From NCBI RefSeq assembly GCF_051257895.1, contig NZ_CP194331.1:1860001-1924000 (forward strand): 64,000 nt of DNA. The letters are read 5' to 3'. The DNA comes from Gallionella straubiae. GTDB taxonomy: Bacteria > Pseudomonadota > Gammaproteobacteria > Burkholderiales > Gallionellaceae. Under the pieces are notes generated by a model. That model did not search any database, had not been told where the DNA came from, and saw only the letters and a program-made list of their open reading frames with translations. Positions within the stretch are counted from its first letter, which is position 1, and each line of letters starts with the position of its first letter. Positions 35,687-43,734 of the stretch are shown here, piece after piece. The translations under genes and the position numbers were made by a program.

Positions 35687-36687
35687 AGGTTATAGATATC
35701 TGCTTTGTAGCCAGCCAGATTGCTCGGTCGCGTAAACCATTCTGCGGTTTCTGCCAAGCCACGCTTGAATCCTTCGCGTCCGCCATAGTTTGGCTGCCAA
35801 CCAAAGAGCTGCTTGGCTTTTGCATTTGCGGCCCACAAACGCTCAACCTCGGAGTCCTCGGGACGTAAACGCGCTTCATCCGTGATGATCTCAATCTTGG
35901 TATTCATCGCTTCAGCGATAAGCTGTGCCGTATCACCGACTGAAATCTCAAAATTGCTGCCGAAATTGACCACCTCACCCAGCCCATGGCCAGAATTCAG
36001 TACGGCGATGAATCCAGCTACCGTATCCTGCACGAAATTGAAATCCCGGGTCGGCGATACCGCTCCGAGCTTGATCTGGCGCTTGCCATTCGCTATTTGA
36101 GTAATGATGGTCGGGATCACTGCCCGTGCCGACTGGCGCGGACCATAGGTATTGAAGGGGCGTGCAATAACCACAGGCAGACCGAAGGACGCATAGAAGG
36201 AAAAGGCCAGCTGATCAGCCGCAATTTTTGTGGCCGAGTACGGCGATTGGCCCTGCAATGGGTGCTCTTCGGTGATCGGCACAAAACGCGCTGTGCCATA
36301 TACCTCGCTGGTCGAGGTATGAATAACCCTCTTAACACCCAGCTCACGCGCCGCTTGCAACACGTTCAGTGTGCCTTTGACGTTGGTATCCACATAGGTA
36401 TCCGGCGAATGGTATGAATAAGGGATAGCGATCAGTGCGGCCAAATGCAATACCGCATCACAACCTTTCATCGCCTCCTTTACGCCATGTGGATCGCGAA
36501 TATCACCTGCGAATACCTCGAACTGACCTCTTACATCTGGTGCGCACTGATCCAGCCATCCCCATGAGCCAAAGGAGTTATAAAGTACCAATGCGCGGAC
36601 TTTGTACCCTTGGCGCACCAGAGACTCTGTAAGATGGGATCCGATAAAACCATCGGCCCCTGTTATAAGTATTTTATTTAATTCCAT
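35683..36687 (-). CDS. legB: NDP-N-acetylglucosamine 4,6-dehydratase (LegB)
   Basis: The 334-residue extended SDR starts with TGADGFIGSHL (residues 9-19) and carries STSEVYGTA (125-133) and the catalytic Tyr150-Lys154 in YSATK. The conserved IPYSYHSPDTYVDTN segment (88-102) is typical of LegB and related 4,6-dehydratases. It forms the 4-keto-6-deoxy intermediate at the head of the legionaminic acid route. It is the first sugar-nucleotide enzyme after cysC, with an 80-base gap that may hold a processing or promoter signal, and is coupled to legC. Confidence 0.9.
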   Translation of the reverse strand: MELNKILITGADGFIGSHLTESLVRQGYKVRALVLYNSFGSWGWLDQCAPDVRGQFEVFAGDIRDPHGVKEAMKGCDAVLHLAALIAIPYSYHSPDTYVDTNVKGTLNVLQAARELGVKRVIHTSTSEVYGTARFVPITEEHPLQGQSPYSATKIAADQLAFSFYASFGLPVVIARPFNTYGPRQSARAVIPTIITQIANGKRQIKLGAVSPTRDFNFVQDTVAGFIAVLNSGHGLGEVVNFGSNFEISVGDTAQLIAEAMNTKIEIITDEARLRPEDSEVERLWAANAKAKQLFGWQPNYGGREGFKRGLAETAEWFTRPSNLAGYKADIYNL

Positions 36688-36767
36688 TTCGCCGCTCTCG
36701 GTCAGTCAATAACAAAACCAGTTCTATTGGGTGCAAGAAAACAATCTGTGAATCGATATTCCCTGGC

Positions 36768-37391
36768 TCAAACTATTTTTATAATTCTCCGGGCCTGCAT
36801 TTCACTTAGAACGTAGCCCACGCAAGTGTCCAAATCTATTGAGCCAGTATTCACAGTTAATTCTGCTTTTTTTGGCTCCTCATACGGAGACGAGATACCC
36901 GTGAAATTTTTAATCTGTCCGGCACGGGCTTTTTTGTAGAGGCCTTTTACATCGCGCGATTCGCACATCTCGATGGGGCTGTCACAATATATCTCGATGA
37001 AATCTCCATGTTCGACCATGCCGCGAACACGCTCCCGATCTTCACGAAAAGGTGAAATAAAGGCAGTCAATATGATGACCCCTGCCTCCATAAATAATTT
37101 AGCAATTTCTCCCACCCGGCGGATGTTCTCAACCCTGTCTTCATTTGTAAAACCCAAGTCTCCACACAGCCCATGTCTTACGTTATCCCCATCCAGAACA
37201 AACGTACGACATCCGTGTTGATGTAATTTTTCTTCCACTGCGTGCGCTAGTGTAGATTTGCCAGCGCCGGATAATCCAGTAAACCAAAGAATTGCACCAC
37301 GGTGACCATTTTGTGCTTCGCGGCGTGATCTGGTGACGGTAGCGTGATGCCAATTCACATTAGTCGAAATACTTGCAAATTCTTTGCTCAT
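36768..37391 (-). CDS. cysC: Adenylylsulfate (APS) kinase
   Basis: CysC phosphorylates APS to PAPS, the sulfate donor. Walker A GLSGAGKST is at residues 39-47, DGDNVRHGL at about 68-76 binds APS, and the lid region ENIRRVGEIAKLF and YKKARAGQIKNFTGISSPYE are complete. At 207 residues it is a stand-alone kinase. An AGGGG ribosome site lies just upstream of the ATG. In this locus, with two sulfotransferases downstream and no sulfate-reduction genes, it most likely feeds glycan sulfation. The neighbouring upstream cysQ is decayed. Confidence 0.93.
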   Translation of the reverse strand: MSKEFASISTNVNWHHATVTRSRREAQNGHRGAILWFTGLSGAGKSTLAHAVEEKLHQHGCRTFVLDGDNVRHGLCGDLGFTNEDRVENIRRVGEIAKLFMEAGVIILTAFISPFREDRERVRGMVEHGDFIEIYCDSPIEMCESRDVKGLYKKARAGQIKNFTGISSPYEEPKKAELTVNTGSIDLDTCVGYVLSEMQARRIIKIV

Positions 37392-37407
37392 GGATTGAGT
37401 CCCCTGA

Positions 37408-38186
37408 TTACCTGGCTAAATTTGCGCTTCTGCTCACACGCACAAAAAATTCCGAATTATGCGAGTCAAATTTATTGCAAAGAAGTTCTTTGCCTGTTTG
37501 ATAATGCACGACGCCGCCTGCCATCAAACTACCGCATGTGCTGCTGCAGTATCCCATTCCATGGTTAGCACTAAACGTGGATAGAAATGCGCTGCACCCT
37601 CTGCAACCAAACACAATTTAAGTGAGCTCCCCATGCGTATACATTCATATTCTTCCAGCTTATATTGCTACAGTACGTTTCGTCAGTATGTGAAAGGCTA
37701 ACCACTCCTTTGAGTGGCTCATCTGTAGGCTCGGTAGAACTCGGATCACTCAAGCTGTTTCTGCAGAACGTTTAACGTACGCGCCCACACCGATTGCTGT
37801 GTAGTAACAAACATTCAATATAGGGACGTATGCAATATCAAAAATAGGTTGCCTATTCTCTATAAGGGCAATGTTGACAGTGAATTCGCCGCATTTCGTG
37901 TATAAGTCCCCTAGTGCTACCGAGTGGGCCAACTAGCCAGTACCGCCTCCGGTACTACGCGACATATGGTATGTCAGTCGCTTCTTCGGAAGAATTGGAT
38001 ATTGTTCTTGTGTCAGCATGGCAAGCCTGAAACGATGGCTCGTTGTAAAACGGGATCGGCTATGGTGAGTGGCGAGTCGCCCGCCTTGCGGATATCACCC
38101 ACATCGCCACTATGAAAACCGTCATGTAGCCTCGCCTGCCTCATAAGCTAGCTTATAACTTCATGCAATAAATCTTCTGACAGCAT
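37408..38186 (-). pseudogene. cysQ: Decayed cysQ, 3'(2'),5'-bisphosphate nucleotidase remnant
   Basis: The 780 bases upstream of cysC contain an entire CysQ broken by several frameshifts and stops. In order, in changing frames: MLSEDLLHEVI then LAYEAGEAT; FHSGDVGDI and KAGDSPLTIAD; WLVGPLGST, where the family metal site is WLVDPLDGT; CGEFTVNIALIENRQPI and YVPILNVCYY; GVVSLSHTDET; GSSLKLCLVAEGAAHFYPR with MEWDTAAAHAVV; and YQTGKELLCNKFD to the end. Both metal-binding aspartates of DPLDGT are changed to Gly/Ser, so the gene is dead, not just misread. CysQ removes PAP left by sulfotransferases. It lies between the regulator and cysC, on the same strand, without any intact short gene in it. Confidence 0.88.
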
Positions 38187-38246
38187 CCTCTACTAATGGG
38201 CGACCGATTCTTGTCACAGTATGCACACAGCCTAGGAGACGGGCAC

Positions 38247-38591
38247 TTATGCGCGTTCTCCAGCAAGCCCGCTTTGCTCCGCTTCACGCTTCAGTTCTTC
38301 GATCTCTGTTCGCAGCCGCTCATATTCCTGCATCTTGTATTTAAGGAAGTGTACGGTGATGCGCGCCTTTTCTTCGACACCTTGGGAAGTAAGCAAATAT
38401 GCATACCCCAGCTTGTTATCGCTGTTGCGGAAATTGCTGACCTTCAGGCAACCCTTCTCGATCAATGCATTGAGGCAGTAATTAATCTTGCCGAGGCTGA
38501 CGCCCAGCCGCTTCGCCAAATCTCTTTGGGAAAGCCCAGGATCATTTTCTAGTGTTTTGAGTAAGCCGTAGCTGGTAGTATCGTCGAACAT
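38247..38591 (-). CDS. EPS-associated MarR-like transcriptional regulator
   Basis: The 114-residue protein has a winged helix (LSQRDLAKRLGVSLGKINY, about residues 20-38, as the helix-turn-helix), a wing around SDNKLGYAYLLT and a C-terminal coiled coil (residues 72-105). This matches the small MarR family EPS-associated regulators found at the head of exopolysaccharide clusters in betaproteobacteria. It is the first gene of the cluster and on the same strand, so it probably controls it and itself. The promoter is at 38621-38650 and an inverted repeat overlaps its -35 box. Confidence 0.85.
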   Translation of the reverse strand: MFDDTTSYGLLKTLENDPGLSQRDLAKRLGVSLGKINYCLNALIEKGCLKVSNFRNSDNKLGYAYLLTSQGVEEKARITVHFLKYKMQEYERLRTEIEELKREAEQSGLAGERA

Positions 38592-38620
38592 AATGTGCGT
38601 TCAGCAAATGAACGTCAGGC

Positions 38621-38650
38621 ATTACAACAGCCTTACCACAATACTGTCAA
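38621..38650 (-). promoter_or_regulatory. Sigma-70 promoter of the EPS regulator gene
   Basis: On the minus strand, TTGACA (38650-38645) is separated by 18 bases from TGTAAT (38626-38621). The ATG follows about 30 bases downstream. The -35 box is perfect and the -10 box has five of six bases. Confidence 0.75.
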
Positions 38651-38676
38651 GGGGCAATGATACGCCGCCCCTTGAC
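38646..38676. repeat. Perfect 10-bp inverted repeat, candidate operator
   Basis: gtcaaggggc (38646-38655) pairs with gccccttgac (38667-38676) across an 11-base loop. One arm overlaps the -35 box of the regulator promoter, as an autoregulatory operator would. No T-run follows, which argues against a simple terminator, although it could also help end the ATP synthase transcript. Confidence 0.55.
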
Positions 38677-38773
38677 GATGCCTTTGTTGCCAGTATGGGG
38701 AATATATCAGATCAATTTGCAGCTGTTACAGAAGCAGAACGGCAATTGCATTGGACGAACAGCTGACTTGGCA

Positions 38774-38791
38774 TGCCCCCTCTCTGGGGCA
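38774..38791 (-). terminator. Weak hairpin after atpC, possible operon end
   Basis: tgcccc (38774-38779) pairs with ggggca (38786-38791) with a six-base loop, 18 bases after the atpC stop. There is no U-tract, so this may be a Rho-assisted or RNA-stabilising structure. Confidence 0.3.
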
Positions 38792-38808
38792 GCGTTCAGG
38801 TATGTGGT

Positions 38809-39237
38809 TTAATGCCCCGCTTGCTTGCGCAACTGCTGAATCGCGCGCAACTGGGCAATAGCTTCGGCCAGTTCAGCCTGCGCTTGGGCGTAGTCGATGT
38901 CTGAGGTGCGGTTCTTGAGCGCCTCTTCCGCGGCCTGTTTCGCTTCCAAGGCGCGCGCCTCGTCCAGGTCGCCACCGCGTATCGCGGTGTCGGCCAGAAT
39001 GGTCACCACGCCGGGCTGCACTTCCAGCATGCCGCCGGAAACATAGACCAGTTCTTCCTGCTCCTGGTCAGGGCGCTTGATGCGCACCGCACCCGGTTTG
39101 ATGCGGGTCAGCAGCGCGGTGTGGCGCGGGTAGATGCCCAGCTCGCCCATTTCGCCCGGGACTGCGATGAATTCAGCCAAGCCGGAGAAAATCTGCTCCT
39201 CCGCGCTCACCACGTCCACATGTACGGTCATTGCCAT
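38809..39237 (-). CDS. atpC: F1 ATP synthase subunit epsilon
   Basis: The 142-residue subunit has the N-terminal beta-barrel (VVSAEEQIFSG, VPGEMGELGIYPRHTALLT) and a C-terminal helical hairpin with the DIDYAQAQAELAEA stretch. It joins the rotor stalk and regulates hydrolysis. ATG 39237 was chosen as GGGAG lies six bases upstream. An in-frame ATG at 39249 lies on the ribosome site. It is the last gene of the operon, 15 bases after atpD. Confidence 0.96.
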   Translation of the reverse strand: MAMTVHVDVVSAEEQIFSGLAEFIAVPGEMGELGIYPRHTALLTRIKPGAVRIKRPDQEQEELVYVSGGMLEVQPGVVTILADTAIRGGDLDEARALEAKQAAEEALKNRTSDIDYAQAQAELAEAIAQLRAIQQLRKQAGH

Positions 39238-39252
39238 GGTTGCTCCCACTGA

Positions 39253-40674
39253 TTATTGCAGGGTCTTGGCCTTCTCGACCGCTTCTTCGATGCTGCCCAC
39301 CATGTAGAACGCCTGTTCCGGCAGGTGGTCGTATTCGCCGTCCACAATGGCCTTGAAGCCCTTGATGGTGTCCTTCAGCGACACATACTTGCCCGGTGCG
39401 CCGGTAAATTGCTCGGCGACGTGGAACGGTTGCGACAGGAAGCGCTGGATCTTGCGCGCGCGCGCCACGGCCAGTTTGTCTTCAGGCGCCAGTTCGTCCA
39501 TACCCAGAATCGCGATGATGTCGCGCAATTCCTTGTAGCGTTGCAGCGTCTGCTGCACGCGGCGCGCCACGGTGTAGTGCTCTTCACCCACGACCAGCGG
39601 GTCGAGCTGACGCGAGGTGGAGTCCAGCGGGTCGACCGCAGGATAGATACCCAGCGAGGCGATGTCGCGGGAAAGCACCACGGTGGAGTCCAGGTGCAGG
39701 AAGGTGGTCGCAGGCGACGGGTCGGTCAAGTCGTCCGCCGGCACGTACACGGCCTGGATCGAGGTGATCGAGCCTACCTTGGTCGAGGTGATGCGTTCCT
39801 GCAGCCGGCCCATTTCTTCGGCCAGCGTAGGTTGGTAACCCACTGCGGAAGGCATACGGCCCAGCAGCGCGGACACTTCGGTACCGGCCAGGGTGTAACG
39901 GTAAATGTTGTCCACGAAGAACAGGATGTCGCGGCCTTCGTCGCGGAACTTCTCGGCCATGGTCAAGCCGGACAGGGCAACGCGCAGACGGTTGCCGGGC
40001 GGCTCGTTCATCTGACCGAACACCATCGCCACTTTGGACTTGGTGAAGTCTTCTGTGTCGATAACGCCCGCATCGGTCATTTCGTGGTAGAAGTCGTTGC
40101 CTTCGCGGGTACGCTCACCCACGCCGGCAAACACCGACAGGCCGCTGTGCTGCTTGGCAATGTTGTTGATCAGCTCCAGCATGTTCACGGTCTTGCCCAC
40201 GCCGGCACCACCGAACAGGCCAACCTTGCCGCCCTTGGCGAACGGACAAACCAGGTCAATCACCTTGATACCGGTTTCCAGCAGGTCAACCGAGGGAGAC
40301 AGTTCATCAAACTTGGGGGCTGCCTGGTGAATAGAACGCTTTTCGGCGCTCTTGATCGGGCCCACTTCGTCGATCGGGCGGCCCAGCACGTCCATGATGC
40401 GGCCCAGTGTGCCGGTGCCGACCGGCACCTGGATCGGGTTGCCGGATGCGTTCACGACCATGCCGCGGCGCAGACCGTCAGAGGAACCCATGGCGATGGT
40501 ACGCACCACGCCGTCGCCCAGCTGTTGCTCGACCTCGAAGGTCAAACCCGCTTCTGCGGTGGATGAACCCGCATCCGCCAAGGTCAGCGCTTCATATACC
40601 TTGGGCATTTTGTCGCGCGGGAACTCGATGTCAACCACCGCGCCGATACACTGAACAATCTTTCCTTGACTCAT
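39253..40674 (-). CDS. atpD: F1 ATP synthase subunit beta (catalytic)
   Basis: The 473-residue catalytic subunit carries the P-loop GGAGVGKT at residues 155-162, the GERTREG segment with the catalytic glutamate, and the ALSGLTMAEKFRDEG and DDLTDPSPATTF motifs. Length and motifs are standard for the beta subunit. It forms the alternating nucleotide sites with AtpA in the F1 head. A long open frame on the opposite strand over this gene is only a codon-bias shadow. Confidence 0.98.
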   Translation of the reverse strand: MSQGKIVQCIGAVVDIEFPRDKMPKVYEALTLADAGSSTAEAGLTFEVEQQLGDGVVRTIAMGSSDGLRRGMVVNASGNPIQVPVGTGTLGRIMDVLGRPIDEVGPIKSAEKRSIHQAAPKFDELSPSVDLLETGIKVIDLVCPFAKGGKVGLFGGAGVGKTVNMLELINNIAKQHSGLSVFAGVGERTREGNDFYHEMTDAGVIDTEDFTKSKVAMVFGQMNEPPGNRLRVALSGLTMAEKFRDEGRDILFFVDNIYRYTLAGTEVSALLGRMPSAVGYQPTLAEEMGRLQERITSTKVGSITSIQAVYVPADDLTDPSPATTFLHLDSTVVLSRDIASLGIYPAVDPLDSTSRQLDPLVVGEEHYTVARRVQQTLQRYKELRDIIAILGMDELAPEDKLAVARARKIQRFLSQPFHVAEQFTGAPGKYVSLKDTIKGFKAIVDGEYDHLPEQAFYMVGSIEEAVEKAKTLQ

Positions 40675-40722
40675 TTTTAAGATTCCCCGTCTAAATTATT
40701 TCTGAATACTTTGCGCCGATGA

Positions 40723-41589
40723 CTAGCTGATCGCCGCTGCACCGCCAACGATCTCGGAAATTTCCTTGGTGATCGCTGCCTGGCGCGCCTTGTTGTAAAC
40801 CAGCTTGAGCTCGCTGATGACATTCTTCGCGTTGTCGGAGGCGGCCTTCATCGCCACCATGCGCGAGCTCTGTTCGGAAGCGATGTTCTCAACCACGGCC
40901 TGATAAACCAAGGATTCGATGTAGCGCAACAGCAACTCGTCGATCACCTTCTTGGCATCCGGCTCGTAGATATAGTCCCAATTGCCTTCGGTGGTGCCCA
41001 TTTGCTCGCCGGTCAGCGGCAGCAACTGTTCCATGCGCGGCTCCTGCCGCATGGTGTTGATGAAGTGGTTGTAGCTCAGGTAGATCGCGTCAATTTCACC
41101 GGCTACGTAAGCATCCAGCATCACCTTCACGGCGCCGATCAGCTTTTCCACATGAGGCGTATCGCCCAGCCCGGTCAAATGCGACTTGACCTTGGCGCCG
41201 ATGCGGTTCATGAAGCCGAAGCCCTTGTTGCCGATGGGGCACACCACGAGACCCTTGCCCGCAGTTTCCCACGACTTCATCTCGTTCACTGCCAGACGCA
41301 GCAGGTTGGTATTCAAACCGCCGCACAGGCCCTTGTCCGAGGTGACAACGATCAAACCGACGTTCTTCACGGTGTCGCGCTTGGTCAGGAATGCATGCCG
41401 GTACTCCGGATTGGCGCGCGACAAGTGGGCGGCGACGTTGCGTATCTTTTCGGCATAGGGGCGGGCGGCACGCATGCGTTCCTGCGCCTTGCGCATCTTC
41501 GCCGCTGCTACCATCTCCATCGCACGGGTGATCTTGCGCGTATTTTCAACGCTCTTGATCTTGGTGCGAATTTCTTTGCTGCCTGCCAT
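40723..41589 (-). CDS. atpG: F1 ATP synthase subunit gamma (rotor shaft)
   Basis: The 288-residue protein has the two conserved terminal helices of the central shaft: SKEIRTKIKSVENTRKITRAMEMVAAAKM at the start (residues 3-31) and ASDNAKNVISELKLVYNKARQAAITKEISEIV at the end. VTSDKGLCGGLNTN in the middle is a family signature. It couples rotation of the c-ring to the catalytic sites. Gaps of 48 and 14 bases separate it from atpD and atpA. Confidence 0.97.
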   Translation of the reverse strand: MAGSKEIRTKIKSVENTRKITRAMEMVAAAKMRKAQERMRAARPYAEKIRNVAAHLSRANPEYRHAFLTKRDTVKNVGLIVVTSDKGLCGGLNTNLLRLAVNEMKSWETAGKGLVVCPIGNKGFGFMNRIGAKVKSHLTGLGDTPHVEKLIGAVKVMLDAYVAGEIDAIYLSYNHFINTMRQEPRMEQLLPLTGEQMGTTEGNWDYIYEPDAKKVIDELLLRYIESLVYQAVVENIASEQSSRMVAMKAASDNAKNVISELKLVYNKARQAAITKEISEIVGGAAAIS

Positions 41590-41603
41590 GGTTTAGCTCC
41601 CGC

Positions 41604-43145
41604 TTAGTAAGCCGCTGTTGCCTTGAACGCTTCGACAGCAGCAGCCAGCAGCTTCTCGTTGTCGCCGGACAGATCCTTGCTGGATTCGATCGCATCCATC
41701 AGGTCCTTGTTCTTCGAGCTCAGATGCGCATGCAACCCCGCCTCGAAGGCCAGCACTTTGGGCACGGCCACGTCGTCAAAATACCCCTTGTTCACAGCAA
41801 ACAGCGTCGCGGCCATCTTGGAAACGGACAGCGGTGCATATTGCAACTGCTTCATCAACTCGGTCACGATCTTGCCGCGCTCGAGTTGCTTGCGAGTCGC
41901 CTCGTCCAGATCGGAGGCGAATTGCGCGAACGCAGCCAGTTCACGGTACTGCGCTAGCGCCAGACGCACACCGCCACCGAGCTTCTTGATGACCTTGGTC
42001 TGCGCTGCACCACCCACGCGGGACACCGAGATACCGGCGTTGATCGCGGGACGGATGCCGGCGTTGAACAGGTCGGTTTCCAGGAATATCTGACCGTCGG
42101 TAATGGAAATCACGTTGGTCGGCACGAAGGCGGACACGTCGCCTGCTTGTGTCTCGATCACCGGCAAGGCGGTCAGCGAACCGGTCTTGCCCTTGACGGC
42201 GCCTTTGGTGAAGGCTTCGACATACTCTGCGTTCACGCGGGCGGCGCGCTCCAGCAAACGGGAGTGCAGATAGAACACGTCGCCGGGGTAAGCTTCACGG
42301 CCTGGCGGGCGGCGCAACAACAGGGAGATCTGGCGATAAGCCCAGGCTTGCTTGGTCAAGTCGTCATATACGATCAGCGCGTCTTCGCCGCGATCGCGGA
42401 AGTATTCGCCCATGGTGCAACCGGCATAAGGTGCCAGGAATTGCATCGCAGCTGAATCGGAAGCGGTAGCGGCAACCACGATGGTGTATTCCATCGCACC
42501 GTGCTCTTCCAGCTTGCGCACCACATTGGCCACGGTCGAAGCCTTCTGGCCGATGGCAACGTAGATACAGGTCATGTTCTGACCCTTCTGGTTGATGATG
42601 GCGTCCACTGCCACGGCAGTCTTGCCGGTCTGGCGGTCGCCGATGATCAGTTCGCGCTGGCCGCGGCCGACCGGCACCATGGAGTCGATGGACTTCAGGC
42701 CGGTTTGTACGGGCTGGTCGACCGACTTACGCGCGATCACGCCCGGCGCGACCTTTTCGATCTTGTCGGTCATCTTGGCGTTGATCGGACCCTTGCCGTC
42801 GATGGGCTGACCCAGCGCATTCACCACGCGGCCGCGCAGTTCGGGGCCAACCGGCACTTCCAGAATGCGGCCGGTGCACTTGACGGTGTCGCCTTCGGTA
42901 ATGTGTTCGTATTCGCCCAGCACCACGGCGCCGACGGAGTCGCGCTCCAGGTTCAGCGCGAGGCCGAAGGTGTTGCCGGGAAACTCCAGCATTTCACCCT
43001 GCATCACGTCGGAAAGACCGTGCACACGAACGATACCGTCGGTCACGCTGACCACCGTACCTTCGGTGCGCGCCTGCGTCAGGGCCTCGAAGTTCTCGAT
43101 GCGACTGCGAATCAGATTGCTAATTTCAGAAGGGTTGAGCTTCAT
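41604..43145 (-). CDS. atpA: F1 ATP synthase subunit alpha
   Basis: The 513-residue subunit binds non-catalytic nucleotide through GDRQTGKT (residues 169-176) and ends with the DLxxxN-type C-terminal helices. The signature PAINAGISVSRVGGAAQ is intact near residue 365. It makes the hexameric F1 head with AtpD. A 50-base gap to atpH contains a small hairpin. Confidence 0.98.
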   Translation of the reverse strand: MKLNPSEISNLIRSRIENFEALTQARTEGTVVSVTDGIVRVHGLSDVMQGEMLEFPGNTFGLALNLERDSVGAVVLGEYEHITEGDTVKCTGRILEVPVGPELRGRVVNALGQPIDGKGPINAKMTDKIEKVAPGVIARKSVDQPVQTGLKSIDSMVPVGRGQRELIIGDRQTGKTAVAVDAIINQKGQNMTCIYVAIGQKASTVANVVRKLEEHGAMEYTIVVAATASDSAAMQFLAPYAGCTMGEYFRDRGEDALIVYDDLTKQAWAYRQISLLLRRPPGREAYPGDVFYLHSRLLERAARVNAEYVEAFTKGAVKGKTGSLTALPVIETQAGDVSAFVPTNVISITDGQIFLETDLFNAGIRPAINAGISVSRVGGAAQTKVIKKLGGGVRLALAQYRELAAFAQFASDLDEATRKQLERGKIVTELMKQLQYAPLSVSKMAATLFAVNKGYFDDVAVPKVLAFEAGLHAHLSSKNKDLMDAIESSKDLSGDNEKLLAAAVEAFKATAAY

Positions 43146-43159
43146 CTGGATTTCCTTAT

Positions 43160-43180
43160 CTTGATAAATCTTTTATCAGG
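43160..43180 (-). promoter_or_regulatory. Small intercistronic hairpin between atpH and atpA
   Basis: tgataaa (43162-43168) pairs with tttatca (43172-43178) around a three-base loop, with two further possible pairs outside. It lies about 20 bases before the atpA start on the transcript and could affect mRNA processing or translation of atpA. Confidence 0.3.
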
Positions 43181-43195
43181 CCAATGTGCCTGCCA

Positions 43196-43729
43196 TCAAG
43201 CAAGCGCGTTCGCCATCTCACCGAGACGGGTGCGGGCCGAGCCATCGATCACCTTGTCACCGGCACGGATCACTACGCCGCCCAGCAATTCCTTGTTAAC
43301 TTTGCAGGTCAGCTTGATTTCGCGACCCATGCGCTTCTTTAGCGAGGCAACAATCTTTTCCTGCTGTGCGGCAGACAATTCAAACGCGGAATCCACTACC
43401 ACATTCACGGTTTTTTCCGCTTCCGCGCGCAAGGCCTCGAAGATGGCGGCGATTTCCGGCAGGATCAACAGGCGCTGGTTATCCACCAGCACCCTGGCGA
43501 AATTGCGCTGTTGCGCGCTTGCCTGGCTACCCAGCAAGCCCTCCATCAGGCTCTCGACTTGCGCCTTGTCAACCCGCGGATTGGTGGCTACCGCGCGAAC
43601 TTCCGGGTAATTGATCGCCTCGGCAAGGGACAGCAGCATTTCCGACCAGCCTTTCAGGTCCGCCTTCTTTTGTGCCTCTTCAAATGCCGCCTGGGCATAG
43701 GGGCGTGCAGTGGTAATGGCTTCGGACAT
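43196..43729 (-). CDS. atpH: F1 ATP synthase subunit delta
   Basis: The 177-residue stator subunit shows ARPYAQAAFEEAQKK at the N-terminus (contact with alpha) and the conserved C-terminal KVNKELLGGVVIRAGDKVIDGSARTRL. It links the F1 head to the b-subunit stalk. Five bases separate it from atpF. Confidence 0.97.
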   Translation of the reverse strand: MSEAITTARPYAQAAFEEAQKKADLKGWSEMLLSLAEAINYPEVRAVATNPRVDKAQVESLMEGLLGSQASAQQRNFARVLVDNQRLLILPEIAAIFEALRAEAEKTVNVVVDSAFELSAAQQEKIVASLKKRMGREIKLTCKVNKELLGGVVIRAGDKVIDGSARTRLGEMANALA

Positions 43730-43734
43730 GGCGT

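Noticed and set aside
37571..37932. Two 60-codon open frames that could be small genes
   Set aside because: Their translations (for example GEFTVNIALIENRQP) are fragments of CysQ in different frames, so they belong to the pseudogene.
37939..37956. A 7-bp perfect hairpin with GGCGGTA, resembling an ops/JUMPstart element for RfaH
   Set aside because: It lies within the decayed cysQ, lacks the rest of the JUMPstart consensus and there is no sign of rfaH. Chance is likely.
39256..40566. 436-codon open frame on the plus strand over atpD
   Set aside because: It is the antisense shadow of a highly expressed, codon-biased gene. The His/Gln/Val-rich translation has no domain, and atpD is certain.
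42501..43610. 369-codon open frame on the plus strand over atpA and atpH
   Set aside because: Antisense shadow with no recognisable motif; the ATP synthase genes on the other strand are complete.
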